Shown here piece after piece: positions 32,032-38,930 of a stretch of DNA of 38,930 bases (its first letter is position 1; the number at the start of each line of letters is the position of its first letter). A program made the position numbers and the translations under genes. Origin of the DNA: DASRVA01 sp050732935 (GTDB lineage Bacteria > Gemmatimonadota > Gemmatimonadetes > JACCXV01 > JAHWKZ01); the NCBI GenBank assembly GCA_050732935.1, contig JBOHRW010000234.1, positions 1 to 38,930 of the forward strand. Direction: 5' to 3'. The notes under the pieces were generated by a model. It was not told the origin of the DNA, did no database searches, and saw only the letters and a list, made by a program, of their open reading frames with translations.

Positions 32032-33650
32032 TAGGACGGACCGCCGTCGCCGGCAGCCGTCGCTTCCACATCGCGGGAAATCTGCTCCGTCGGTGCGGCG
32101 CGGTCCGCTGCGGCGACGATGTCGCGCCAGGCGTGGCCGTTCCGTGCGGTCAGCCGGGCGGCGGCCTCGGGCCCCTGGCTCCCGGCGGCGTAGTTGGGGA
32201 GATCGGGGGGCTCCTGTTCGCTCCATGCGTCCAGGATGGGCGTAATCAGCCGCCACTGAGCCTCGGCTTCGTCGCCACGCGTGAACAGCGTCGCATCGCC
32301 CTGCATGGCGTCCAGGAGGAGCGTGCGATAGGCGTCCGGGAGCTCGATCCCGAAGGCATCCTCGTAGTCGAACTCCAGCCGCACCCGCGAGGTGCGCATC
32401 CCCTGACCGGGCACCTTGGCGCTGAAGGTGGCGTCGATCCCCTCGTCCGGTTTCAGCCGGATCACGAGCACGTTGGGGGGAACGCGGTCGTCGGTGGACT
32501 GGAAGAGCGTGTGCGGCGTGGGCTTGAAGATGATCGCGATTTCTGTCAGGTCGCGCGCCAGGCGCTTGCCAGTCCGGACGTAGAACGGCACGCCCGCCCA
32601 GCGCCAGTTCTCGATACAGAGCTCCACCGCGGCATACGTCTCGGTGATCGAGTCGTCCTCGACCCCCTCCTCCTGCCGATAGCCCCGGGCATCCTCGCCT
32701 TGGATGCTGCCGGGACCGTACTGGCCGCGCACCGTCCGGCCCTGCACCTGGGACGGGGACAGGATCGGAACGGAGCGCAGGACCTGGACCTTCTCCTCGC
32801 GCACCGAATGCGCGTCGTAGGCGATGGGGGGCTCCATGGCGGTGAGCGTGACGAGCTGGAGCAGATGGTTGGCGATCATGTCGCGGAGGGCTCCGGCGCC
32901 GTCGTAGAATCCCGCCCGGTCGCCGACCCCGATCGTCTCGGCGGCGGTGATCTGGACATGGTCGACGTAGTTCCGGTTCCAGATCGGCTCGAACATCGTG
33001 TTCCCGAACCGGAAGGCGAGAATGTTCTGCACGGTCTCCTTGCCCAGGTAGTGGTCGATCCGGTACACCTGGTCCTCCCCGAAGAAGCGCGCGATCTCCT
33101 CGTTGAGGCGCCGCGCCGATTCCAGATCGCGTCCGAACGGCTTCTCGACGACGATCCGCGTGAAGCCCTTCCCTTCGTCGGTCAGCTCCACGGAGGCGAG
33201 CCCGCGGATGATGTCCGGCGCCAGGGAAGGCGGCACGGCGAAGTAGAAGAGGTGGTTCGACGCGGCCGCCTCGCCCACGCCGAGCTCGTCCAGACGGCGG
33301 GCCAGCTCCCGATAGGCCTGGTCGTCCTTCAGGTCGGCGGCCATGTAATGGATGCGCTCGGCGAAGCGATCCCAGAGCCCCTCGTCCAACTGGTGGACGT
33401 GCTCTCGAACCGCCTCCCTCATCTTCGAGCGGAACGTGCCGTCCGACATCTCGCCCCGGCTGACGCCCAGGATCTGGAAGTCGCCCCCGACGCAGCGCTC
33501 CCGGGCCAGCCGGAAGAGGGCCGGCAACAGGTAGCGCTCAGTGAGGTCACCGGTGGCCCCGAAGATCACGAGCGTGCAACCGCCCACTTTGGGCATCCGG
33601 AACTTCCCGGGGCGGACCGACGAGCGGGACTGGGTCACCCGGGGGCTCAT
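32031..33650 (-). CDS. zwf: Glucose-6-phosphate dehydrogenase
   Basis: A 539-residue NAD(P)-dependent dehydrogenase making 6-phosphogluconolactone. The Rossmann fingerprint is LVIFGATGDLTERYLLPAL, followed by FTRIVVEKPFGRDLESA and the active-site signature YRIDHYLGKETVQNILAFRFGN. It is a little longer than the usual 480-510 residues because of an N-terminal basic extension (MSPRVTQSRSSVRPGKFRM) and a C-terminal tail of about 25 residues. ATG 33650 overlaps the gnd stop (ATGA). Confidence 0.96.
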   Translation of the reverse strand: MSPRVTQSRSSVRPGKFRMPKVGGCTLVIFGATGDLTERYLLPALFRLARERCVGGDFQILGVSRGEMSDGTFRSKMREAVREHVHQLDEGLWDRFAERIHYMAADLKDDQAYRELARRLDELGVGEAAASNHLFYFAVPPSLAPDIIRGLASVELTDEGKGFTRIVVEKPFGRDLESARRLNEEIARFFGEDQVYRIDHYLGKETVQNILAFRFGNTMFEPIWNRNYVDHVQITAAETIGVGDRAGFYDGAGALRDMIANHLLQLVTLTAMEPPIAYDAHSVREEKVQVLRSVPILSPSQVQGRTVRGQYGPGSIQGEDARGYRQEEGVEDDSITETYAAVELCIENWRWAGVPFYVRTGKRLARDLTEIAIIFKPTPHTLFQSTDDRVPPNVLVIRLKPDEGIDATFSAKVPGQGMRTSRVRLEFDYEDAFGIELPDAYRTLLLDAMQGDATLFTRGDEAEAQWRLITPILDAWSEQEPPDLPNYAAGSQGPEAAARLTARNGHAWRDIVAAADRAAPTEQISRDVEATAAGDGGPS

Positions 33651-35080
33651 GCGCGCGCTTCCGCGGCGAGCGCGGCCCAGTCGGTGTGGACGGCATCGCC
33701 CTCGGGCTCGTCGAGGAGATGGTACGTGTGGGCGCCGAACCAGTCCCGCTGGGCCTGGGTCAGGTTCTGAGGCAGCCGCTCCGTGCGGAAGGCGTCGAAG
33801 TACGACAGAGCGGCGCTCCAGCACGGCGCGGGCAGCCCGATCCGCGCCGCCGACGCCACCGCGCGCCGCCATCCGTCCTGAGCCTCCTCCACCTCCCGGC
33901 CGAGCGCCTCGTCGAGGAGCAGGTTCGGCAGGTCGGGCTGGCGCCGGAGCGCCTCGCGGATCGGATCGAGCAGCCGCGTGCGGATGATGCAGCCCCCGGT
34001 CCATATCCGCGCGACCTCGTCCGGCGGGATCTCCCAGCCGTGATCCAGCGAGCCCTGGCGGATGAGGTCCATGCCCTGGGCGAACGCGCAGATCCGCGAG
34101 GCGTAGAGCGCCTTGCGGACGTCCTCGGCGAGATCCCGGCGCTCGTTGTCGGGGAGAGCGAAGGCGGGGCCGGCCAACCGGCGGCTGGCGGCGATCCGCT
34201 CCTCGCGCCGGCTGGAGAGCACGCGAGCGTCCACTGCCGCCACGATCGACGGGACCGGCGCCCCCAGCTCGAGCGCGGTGATCGCCGTCCAGCGGCCGGT
34301 CCCCTTCTGGGCGGCCTCGTCGAGCACGCGCTCGACGAGCGGCTCGCCGGAGCGCTCGTCGGTGACGCGGAAGATCTGGGCCGTGATCTCGAGGAGAAAC
34401 GACTCCAGCTCGCCTTCGTTCCAGGCGCCGAACGTCCGGGCCAGCGCCGGCGCGTCGTAGCCGAGCCCGCGCGAGAGGAAGTCGTACGCCTCGGCGATCC
34501 CCTGCATGTCGGCGTACTCGATGCCGTTGTGGACCATCTTCACGAAATGGCCCGCGCCGCCGGAGCCCAGGTACGCCACGCAAGGACCCGTCTCCGTGCG
34601 GGCGGCGATCGCCTCCAGGATCGGACGGATCCGCTCGTAGGGCTCCCGCGGCCCGCCGGGCATGATCGCCGGGCCGTGCCGCGCGCCCTCGGCTCCGCCG
34701 CTGACACCGACGCCGAAGAAATGAACGCCCCTCTCCGCCAGCTTCCGCCCGCGTCGCTCGGTGTCCTCGAAGTGGGAGTTGCCGCCGTCGAGGACGAGGT
34801 CGCCTTGATCGAGGTGGGGCTCGAGGGCGTCGATCGTCTGCTCGACCGGCTTGCCGGCCGGGATCAGGAGCAGGATCCGCCGCGGACGCTCGAGGGACTC
34901 GACCATTTCGGCCAGGCTGGTCGCTCCCGTGAAGCCCCGTTCCGGGTTCTCGGACAGGAACTGACGGACCGCCTCGGGGCTGATGTCCCACGCGGCCACC
35001 GACACATCGTGGTCGTCGAGGTTGAGGGCGAGGTTCGCGCCCATGGTGCCCAGGCCGACCAGGCCGAGCTGGGATGTCAT
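33647..35080 (-). CDS. gnd: 6-phosphogluconate dehydrogenase, decarboxylating
   Basis: A 477-residue enzyme converting 6-phosphogluconate to ribulose 5-phosphate and CO2. N-terminal Rossmann LGLVGLGTMGANLALNLDDH; substrate signature GNSHFEDTERRGRKLAERGVHFFGVGVSGGAEGARHGPAIMPGG (the family usually has GGEEGARYGPS, so this is a slightly divergent version); catalytic Lys and Asn in GHFVKMVHNGIEYADMQ; GTGRWTAITALELGAPV; and GGCIIRTRLLDPI. GAGAGGAG precedes ATG 35080. Third oxidative-branch enzyme of the cluster. Confidence 0.95.
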   Translation of the reverse strand: MTSQLGLVGLGTMGANLALNLDDHDVSVAAWDISPEAVRQFLSENPERGFTGATSLAEMVESLERPRRILLLIPAGKPVEQTIDALEPHLDQGDLVLDGGNSHFEDTERRGRKLAERGVHFFGVGVSGGAEGARHGPAIMPGGPREPYERIRPILEAIAARTETGPCVAYLGSGGAGHFVKMVHNGIEYADMQGIAEAYDFLSRGLGYDAPALARTFGAWNEGELESFLLEITAQIFRVTDERSGEPLVERVLDEAAQKGTGRWTAITALELGAPVPSIVAAVDARVLSSRREERIAASRRLAGPAFALPDNERRDLAEDVRKALYASRICAFAQGMDLIRQGSLDHGWEIPPDEVARIWTGGCIIRTRLLDPIREALRRQPDLPNLLLDEALGREVEEAQDGWRRAVASAARIGLPAPCWSAALSYFDAFRTERLPQNLTQAQRDWFGAHTYHLLDEPEGDAVHTDWAALAAEARA

Positions 35081-35129
35081 GGGAAGCTCCTCTCCGTCAC
35101 GGGATTCATCTTCGTCGATTGGGCATGCG

Positions 35130-35723
35130 TCAGATCGCCGTCGGGGCGGGTCGTACGCGGCGCAAGCGCCGCCGTGCTGCGCGAAAGAGACGCACCGAGA
35201 AGAACAGGATGAGGACGAGCAGGGCGACCACCAGGATCAGGGCGACGATCGGGAACAGCAGCGCCAGCAGCCCCAGCCCGAAGACCAGCACGTCCTCCAG
35301 CAGGCTGGCGATCGTGTTGGAGGCCGGCTCCGGCGAGGTGTTGATCACGGCCCGCGATCCCGCCTTCGCGAAGTGACTGGTGGCCGCCACAGAGCCCCCG
35401 AGAAGAGCCACCAGCGCCTCCACGCCCGGCGAGGCCTCGCCCACCGCCGCCACCGCGATCAGCGCTCCTCCCAGTGGGCGGATGACCGTATGGACGGCGT
35501 CCCACAGCGAGTCCACCCAAGGAATCTTGTCGGCCAGGAACTCCACGATGTACATGGCGATCGCGCCGTAGATGACCAGGTCGTTGTCGAAGACCTCGAA
35601 CTGGACGGGCAGGTCGACCCATCCGTAGCGGACGGCCAGACCGAGGATCGCCACGGTGGCGTAGAGGTTTACGCCCGAGGTGAAGGAGAAGCCGAGCGCG
35701 CGGGCGATCTCGATCAGGGTCAT
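35130..35723 (-). CDS. DUF4126-family membrane protein
   Basis: A 197-residue membrane protein. It starts MTLIEIARALGFSFTSGVNLYATVAILGLAVRYGW, the characteristic DUF4126 opening, and has about five hydrophobic segments, with ADKIPWVDSLWDAVHTVIRPLGGALIA in the middle and a basic C-terminus. Function unknown for the whole family. It is inserted between tal and gnd on the same strand with gaps of 36 and 49 nt, so it shares the sugar-phosphate transcript. I recall no established metabolic link. Confidence 0.88.
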   Translation of the reverse strand: MTLIEIARALGFSFTSGVNLYATVAILGLAVRYGWVDLPVQFEVFDNDLVIYGAIAMYIVEFLADKIPWVDSLWDAVHTVIRPLGGALIAVAAVGEASPGVEALVALLGGSVAATSHFAKAGSRAVINTSPEPASNTIASLLEDVLVFGLGLLALLFPIVALILVVALLVLILFFSVRLFRAARRRLRRVRPAPTAI

Positions 35724-35759
35724 GTCCCGGTGGTCCGGTTGGTCGGGTGATCGCGGGTC

Positions 35760-36887
35760 CTAGGTGGCGGTCACCCGGGCGCGCTCCTCGCGGATCGTCT
35801 GGAGGAGGTCGTCGTACGACTTCGCGAACTTGTCGACGCCTTCCTCCTCCAGCTCGCGCGTGACCTCTCCAAAGTCGATCCCAAGATCGTCGAGGACCTC
35901 CATCATGCGGTGCGTCTCGTCACGGTCGTCATAGATCCGGACCTCGGGGTCGCCATGGTCACGGAATGCGTCCAGCGTGTCCGGGGGCACCGTGTTGACC
36001 GTGTCGGGGGCGATCAGGTTGTCGATGTAGTAGACATCGGGATAGTCGGGGTCCTTGGTCGATGTCGACGCCCACAGCGGCCGCTGCAGCCGCGCGCCGG
36101 CCTCCTCGAGAGCAGCGAAGTCGGCCGAGCGGAAGCGCTCCTCGAACCGCCCGTACGCTATTCTGGCGTTCGCGATCCCGATCTGTCCAAGAAGGCCGTG
36201 AATCCGCTCCCGCTCGCCCTCGTCGTCGGTCTTCTCGAGGAGCTTCTCGAGCCAACCGTCGACCTTGGTGTCGACCCGGCTGACGAAGAAGCTCGCCACG
36301 GAGGCGAGGCGGGCCACCGGCTCGCCCCGATCGACCCGCGCACGGAAGGCGTCGAACCAGGCCTCCATGACCTCGAGGTAGCGGTCCACCGAAAAGAGGA
36401 GCGTGATGTTGATGTTGATCCCCTCGGCGAGACACTGGCGGATGGCCGGGAGACCCTCGCGGGTCCCGGGGATCTTCACCATGACGTTGGGGCGGGCGCA
36501 CGACGTCCAGAGACGCCGCACCTCCTCGATCGTGCCCTCCGTGTCGTAGGCCAGGGCGGGCCGGACCTCGATGGAGACGAACCCGTCGCGACCTTCGGTC
36601 TCGTCGAACAGCGGCCGGAAGTGATCCGCCGCCTCCTGGACGTCGGCGACGGCGAGCTTCTCGAAGATCTCGTCCGGCTCCATGTCGGCGCCGCATTCGC
36701 GGATCACATCGTCGTATAGGTCGGTGTCGCTGATGGCGCCGTCGAAGATCGTCGGGTTTGACGTCATTCCGGCCAGGCCATCCTCTTCGATCAGCCGATC
36801 GAGCTCGCCCTCGAAGAGATCGCGGCGGATATAATCGAGCCAGACCGATTGTCCGAGCTCGCGGAGACGGAGGAGCGGATTGGACAT
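35760..36887 (-). CDS. tal: Transaldolase
   Basis: A 375-residue enzyme of the longer bacterial transaldolase type. It transfers a dihydroxyacetone unit between sedoheptulose 7-phosphate and glyceraldehyde 3-phosphate. N-terminal signature GLAGMTSNPTIFDGAISD; Schiff-base Lys138 in NVMVKIPGTREG; NINITLLFSVDRYLEVMEA; and ASFFVSRVDTKVD. GGGAGGATCCC gives a strong ribosome binding site before ATG 36887. A TACCTT box at 36930-36935 and a 7-bp stem-loop further upstream may provide a local promoter. Confidence 0.95.
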   Translation of the reverse strand: MSNPLLRLRELGQSVWLDYIRRDLFEGELDRLIEEDGLAGMTSNPTIFDGAISDTDLYDDVIRECGADMEPDEIFEKLAVADVQEAADHFRPLFDETEGRDGFVSIEVRPALAYDTEGTIEEVRRLWTSCARPNVMVKIPGTREGLPAIRQCLAEGININITLLFSVDRYLEVMEAWFDAFRARVDRGEPVARLASVASFFVSRVDTKVDGWLEKLLEKTDDEGERERIHGLLGQIGIANARIAYGRFEERFRSADFAALEEAGARLQRPLWASTSTKDPDYPDVYYIDNLIAPDTVNTVPPDTLDAFRDHGDPEVRIYDDRDETHRMMEVLDDLGIDFGEVTRELEEEGVDKFAKSYDDLLQTIREERARVTAT

Positions 36888-36929
36888 GGGATCCTCCCGG
36901 ATGGGTGTGTGAAAGTCAAGCTCGAAGGG

Positions 36930-36935
36930 AAGGTA
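36930..36935 (-). promoter_or_regulatory. Possible -10 box (TACCTT) for tal
   Basis: TACCTT on the minus strand, about 40 nt before the tal ATG, downstream of a GCCGCCC/GGGCGGC stem-loop that lies between rpiB and tal. No -35 is apparent. Confidence 0.3.
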
Positions 36936-37001
36936 GTGCCGCCCCGGGGGGGCCGCACGTAGGGCGGCTTACAAACGGTGAACGTCCGGGGCCGGGGGGT
37001 C

Positions 37002-37484
37002 CTAGGCGCCCGGTGAAGGGATGGAACCGCGGCGGAGGGCATCGCGCTCCAGCTCCTCGATCTTGGCGAGCCGCCGCCGGTGGCGCTCGGCCCCCGAGAA
37101 GCGGGCGGCCAGGAACGCCGAGACGAGCTCGGCCGCGAGCTCGGAGCCGATCACGCGGGCGCCCAGGGTCAGCACGTTCATCGCGTCGTGCTCGACCCCC
37201 TGCCGGGCGCTGTAGGTGTCGTGGCACATGGAGGCCCGGATCCCCGGAATCTTGCAGGCGGCCACCGCGACCCCGACGCCGCTCCCGCACACGATGACCC
37301 CCCTCTCGGCCCGTCCGGTCGCGACCGCCGTGCCCACGGCGCGGGCGTAATCCGGGTAGTCGTCGTCGGGGATCACCTCGTGGGCGCCACAGTCGAGGAT
37401 TTCGTGACCGGCTTCGGCGATGGCCTCGAGAAGACGGGCCTTGAGGAGAAACCCCGCGTGGTCGCATCCGAACGCGACGATCAT
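37002..37484 (-). CDS. rpiB: Ribose-5-phosphate isomerase B
   Basis: A 160-residue RpiB/LacAB-family isomerase interconverting ribose 5-phosphate and ribulose 5-phosphate. N-terminal GCDHAGFLLKARL, probable catalytic Cys66 in GVIVCGSGVGVAVAACKIPG, and the phosphate-binding region CHDTYSARQGVEHDAMNVLTLGARVIG. Its ATG overlaps the stop of an AAA ATPase (ATGA) whose GC content is clearly lower, although its metabolic partners lie on both sides. Confidence 0.95.
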   Translation of the reverse strand: MIVAFGCDHAGFLLKARLLEAIAEAGHEILDCGAHEVIPDDDYPDYARAVGTAVATGRAERGVIVCGSGVGVAVAACKIPGIRASMCHDTYSARQGVEHDAMNVLTLGARVIGSELAAELVSAFLAARFSGAERHRRRLAKIEELERDALRRGSIPSPGA

Positions 37485-38686
37485 GGGCTGGTTACCGCTG
37501 GGCGCTGACGAAGAATGAAGTCGCCCAAAAGAGGGACGGCGAAGGAGTATTTCCCATGTCGATTCTTGAAGATGAGTCCCTTATCACAAAGAGCGGAAAG
37601 CATCTGATTGGTATGGCTCGGGCTGAAGGGTTTTTCCAAGAGCTGGTGAGAGAGGTCGCTGATTTCTTGAACCGTGAACTCGAAATCCTTGGCCCTTACC
37701 TGCGCAACCACCCACAACATATCGCGTTGTCGATCACTGACCCGGGCCCACCTGCCAGCGAAGAAATCCTCGTCCAGCTTTCGGATTATTGAGTCAATGG
37801 GTACGGAAGGCTTAGCCCCATCCTCGATCATCTGGATGAATACGTCATAAACCTCCCTACAGATGAACTGAATGAAGTAAGGATAGCCGGCCGAGGCTTC
37901 GATCACCGTCTGAACGGATTCTTCAGTGAATTGTATCGGGCATCCAGCCGCCTCAACGGGCTTGAGAATGGCATCCCGACTATCCCCTTCTGCAAGACGA
38001 TTGAGCGTAACAATGTGGAACATGCGCTCGGAAAAGGTTCGAGCCTCGACGAGCTTGGGGAAGAGGGTCGGAAGCCCTGTTAGAATCAGCATGAATGGGA
38101 AACCCTTCTTTTGAAGGGACTGAAAGACCTCCAGCAAGAGGGAGAGTGGGTACTCCTCGTTACTGGCATGGTCGGATAGATTTTGAGCCTCGTCATAGGC
38201 AAAAATGAACCCCTTCGGTTTAGGGCTCAGCGCGGTCCAAACCGCTTCAAGCACGCCCTTCAATTTGTCCGACGGCAGACCTGGGATCGTATGGTGAAGA
38301 GTCAAGAGTGCCTCGTAATTGAGACTCCGTTGTTGCGCTCTGCCAAGAAATCCGGGTTCGCGTTTGCCAGTAGGAGCCACAAGGCCGGCTGTCACCACAG
38401 AGAAGTCGGTGAGGAGGCGCATCGCCATCTTCTCCTCGCTGACGCTGCTTGACTCTGACATATCTGTACCTATCCAACCCCATCCATATCTAATAGCAAT
38501 CGGTTTGAGCGTATCAAGCAAGACGGTCTTACCGACTCCTCGCAGACCAGTCAGGATCATGTTCTCCAGGATCCTGGTTTGCTGAAGGAGTCTCTCGAAG
38601 TCCCGGATCTCGGGCTCCCGGCCAGCTAGGTAGGGCGGAGGATGCCCCGCACCTGGACGGTACGGGTTTTGGAAGAGCGGATTCAT
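37481..38686 (-). CDS. Solitary AAA ATPase (ORC/AAA_16-like), horizontally acquired
   Basis: A 401-residue ATPase. N-terminal NPYRPGAGHPPPYLAGRE motif, Walker A GLRGVGKT at 47-54, Walker B FIFAYDEAQ at 160-168, sensor-like LILTGLPTL at about 200-208 and an arginine-containing RTFSERMF, then a winged-helix-like C-terminal domain (SPSHTNQMLSALCDKGLIF). I recognise it as a stand-alone AAA ATPase found sporadically in bacteria and archaea with no known partner. Its codons are far richer in A/T than those of its neighbours, and its promoter region is AT-rich. It interrupts the transketolase-rpiB order, so it was probably inserted into the operon. Confidence 0.85.
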   Translation of the reverse strand: MNPLFQNPYRPGAGHPPPYLAGREPEIRDFERLLQQTRILENMILTGLRGVGKTVLLDTLKPIAIRYGWGWIGTDMSESSSVSEEKMAMRLLTDFSVVTAGLVAPTGKREPGFLGRAQQRSLNYEALLTLHHTIPGLPSDKLKGVLEAVWTALSPKPKGFIFAYDEAQNLSDHASNEEYPLSLLLEVFQSLQKKGFPFMLILTGLPTLFPKLVEARTFSERMFHIVTLNRLAEGDSRDAILKPVEAAGCPIQFTEESVQTVIEASAGYPYFIQFICREVYDVFIQMIEDGAKPSVPIDSIIRKLDEDFFAGRWARVSDRQRDMLWVVAQVRAKDFEFTVQEISDLSHQLLEKPFSPSHTNQMLSALCDKGLIFKNRHGKYSFAVPLLGDFILRQRPAVTSP

Positions 38687-38704
38687 AGTCGTTTAGCCTT
38701 CTAA

Positions 38705-38714
38705 CTAAATTTAG
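38705..38714. promoter_or_regulatory. 10-bp palindrome CTAAATTTAG before the ATPase gene
   Basis: Perfect palindrome just downstream of the putative -10 (38720-38725) and 19 nt before the ATPase start codon. Its position suits an operator for repression, perhaps autoregulation. Confidence 0.35.
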
Positions 38715-38719
38715 ACAAT

Positions 38720-38749
38720 AGACTAATTCACCCTTAATCTTAATGTCAA
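38720..38749 (-). promoter_or_regulatory. TTGACA-N18-TAGTCT promoter of the AAA ATPase
   Basis: On the minus strand a perfect TTGACA (38749-38744) is separated by 18 nt from TAGTCT (38725-38720) in a strikingly AT-rich stretch. It would give a short leader containing GAAGG about 10 nt before ATG 38686. Independent expression from its own promoter fits an acquired gene. Confidence 0.6.
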
Positions 38750-38806
38750 GAGGTGTTGGGGCAACGAATCTTTGCGGGGCAAGGCTTGCGGTCTGGCCAG
38801 TTGCCG

Positions 38807-38930
38807 TCAGGCGTGGGCCGGCTCGCCTGCTGCCGGCTGGCCTGCCATCTCGCGCACGGCCCCGGCGATCCGCTCGGGCGTGAAGCCGAACTTCTCCATG
38901 TTGGTCGCGCCGGGCGCCGAAGCCCCGAAG
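38807..38930 (-). CDS. tkt: Transketolase, C-terminal end (5' end outside window)
   Basis: Only the last 40 residues are inside the window. They read FGASAPGATNMEKFGFTPERI followed by AGAVREMAGQP and a short Ala/Gly/Pro tail to TGA at 38807. The FGASAPG..VMEKFGFT end is diagnostic of transketolase, the thiamine-diphosphate enzyme of the non-oxidative pentose phosphate branch. It heads the minus-strand cluster rpiB-tal-gnd-zwf-pgl-glk, now separated from rpiB by the AAA ATPase. Confidence 0.88.
   Translation of the reverse strand, partial: FGASAPGATNMEKFGFTPERIAGAVREMAGQPAAGEPAHA

Overview
The window is about 39 kb of GC-rich DNA (roughly two thirds G+C by eye), densely coding, with many ATGA, GTGA and TTGA start/stop overlaps. 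Several lipoproteins with lipoboxes, outer-membrane barrel-like proteins, a TolC/MacA export operon and secreted c-type cytochromes point to a diderm, aerobic or microaerobic heterotroph from an environmental lineage, for example Gemmatimonadota or another uncultured high-GC phylum; the sequence alone does not settle the phylum. Several genes without a Shine-Dalgarno have a TANNNT box 6-8 nt before the ATG, the signature of leaderless transcripts. No rRNA, tRNA, CRISPR array or intact insertion sequence was seen.

Layout. 1-1784: 3' part of a His-rich outer-membrane-type protein and a secreted NTF2-like protein. 1914-3243: an orphan TadG-like pilus-assembly protein, with the decayed C-terminal end of a second copy just downstream. 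3488-4084: a PCYCGC-family lipoprotein whose frame is interrupted by one TGA exactly where the first Cys of a C-terminal CxxC is expected; a short hairpin follows, so this is a selenoprotein candidate. 4071-4903: lipoprotein and small membrane protein operon. 4938-10988: small membrane protein, methyltransferase, Vgb-type propeller lipoprotein, propeller histidine kinase and NarL-type regulator. 11094-12449: di-heme cytochrome c peroxidase/MauG-like lipoprotein. The regulator and the peroxidase share a 16-bp palindrome at nearly the same distance upstream of their putative -10 boxes, suggesting a regulator-operator-target circuit.

12462-16826: M2/M3-like metallopeptidase; a coupled XRE regulator, tiny membrane protein and DUF819 permease; a small membrane protein; a TetR regulator. 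16872-17103 is a frameshifted relic of a YoeB/Txe toxin. 17110-21072 is a TolC, MacA and MacB-permease operon with no ATPase gene in the window. 21256-24533 holds a cupin, a barrel protein, class I (DhnA-type) fructose-bisphosphate aldolase and fructose-1,6-bisphosphatase, all on the minus strand. 24744-26931 holds a FAD oxidoreductase-Rieske fusion and a glutathione S-transferase.

26945-38930 is a long minus-strand cluster of central carbon metabolism: transketolase (partial), rpiB, tal, DUF4126, gnd, zwf, pgl and glk, followed by an HD-GYP response regulator, a lipoprotein and a HAMP histidine kinase. It encodes nearly the whole oxidative and non-oxidative pentose phosphate pathway plus glucose phosphorylation. 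A solitary AAA ATPase with visibly lower GC and its own TTGACA promoter sits between transketolase and rpiB and looks horizontally acquired.
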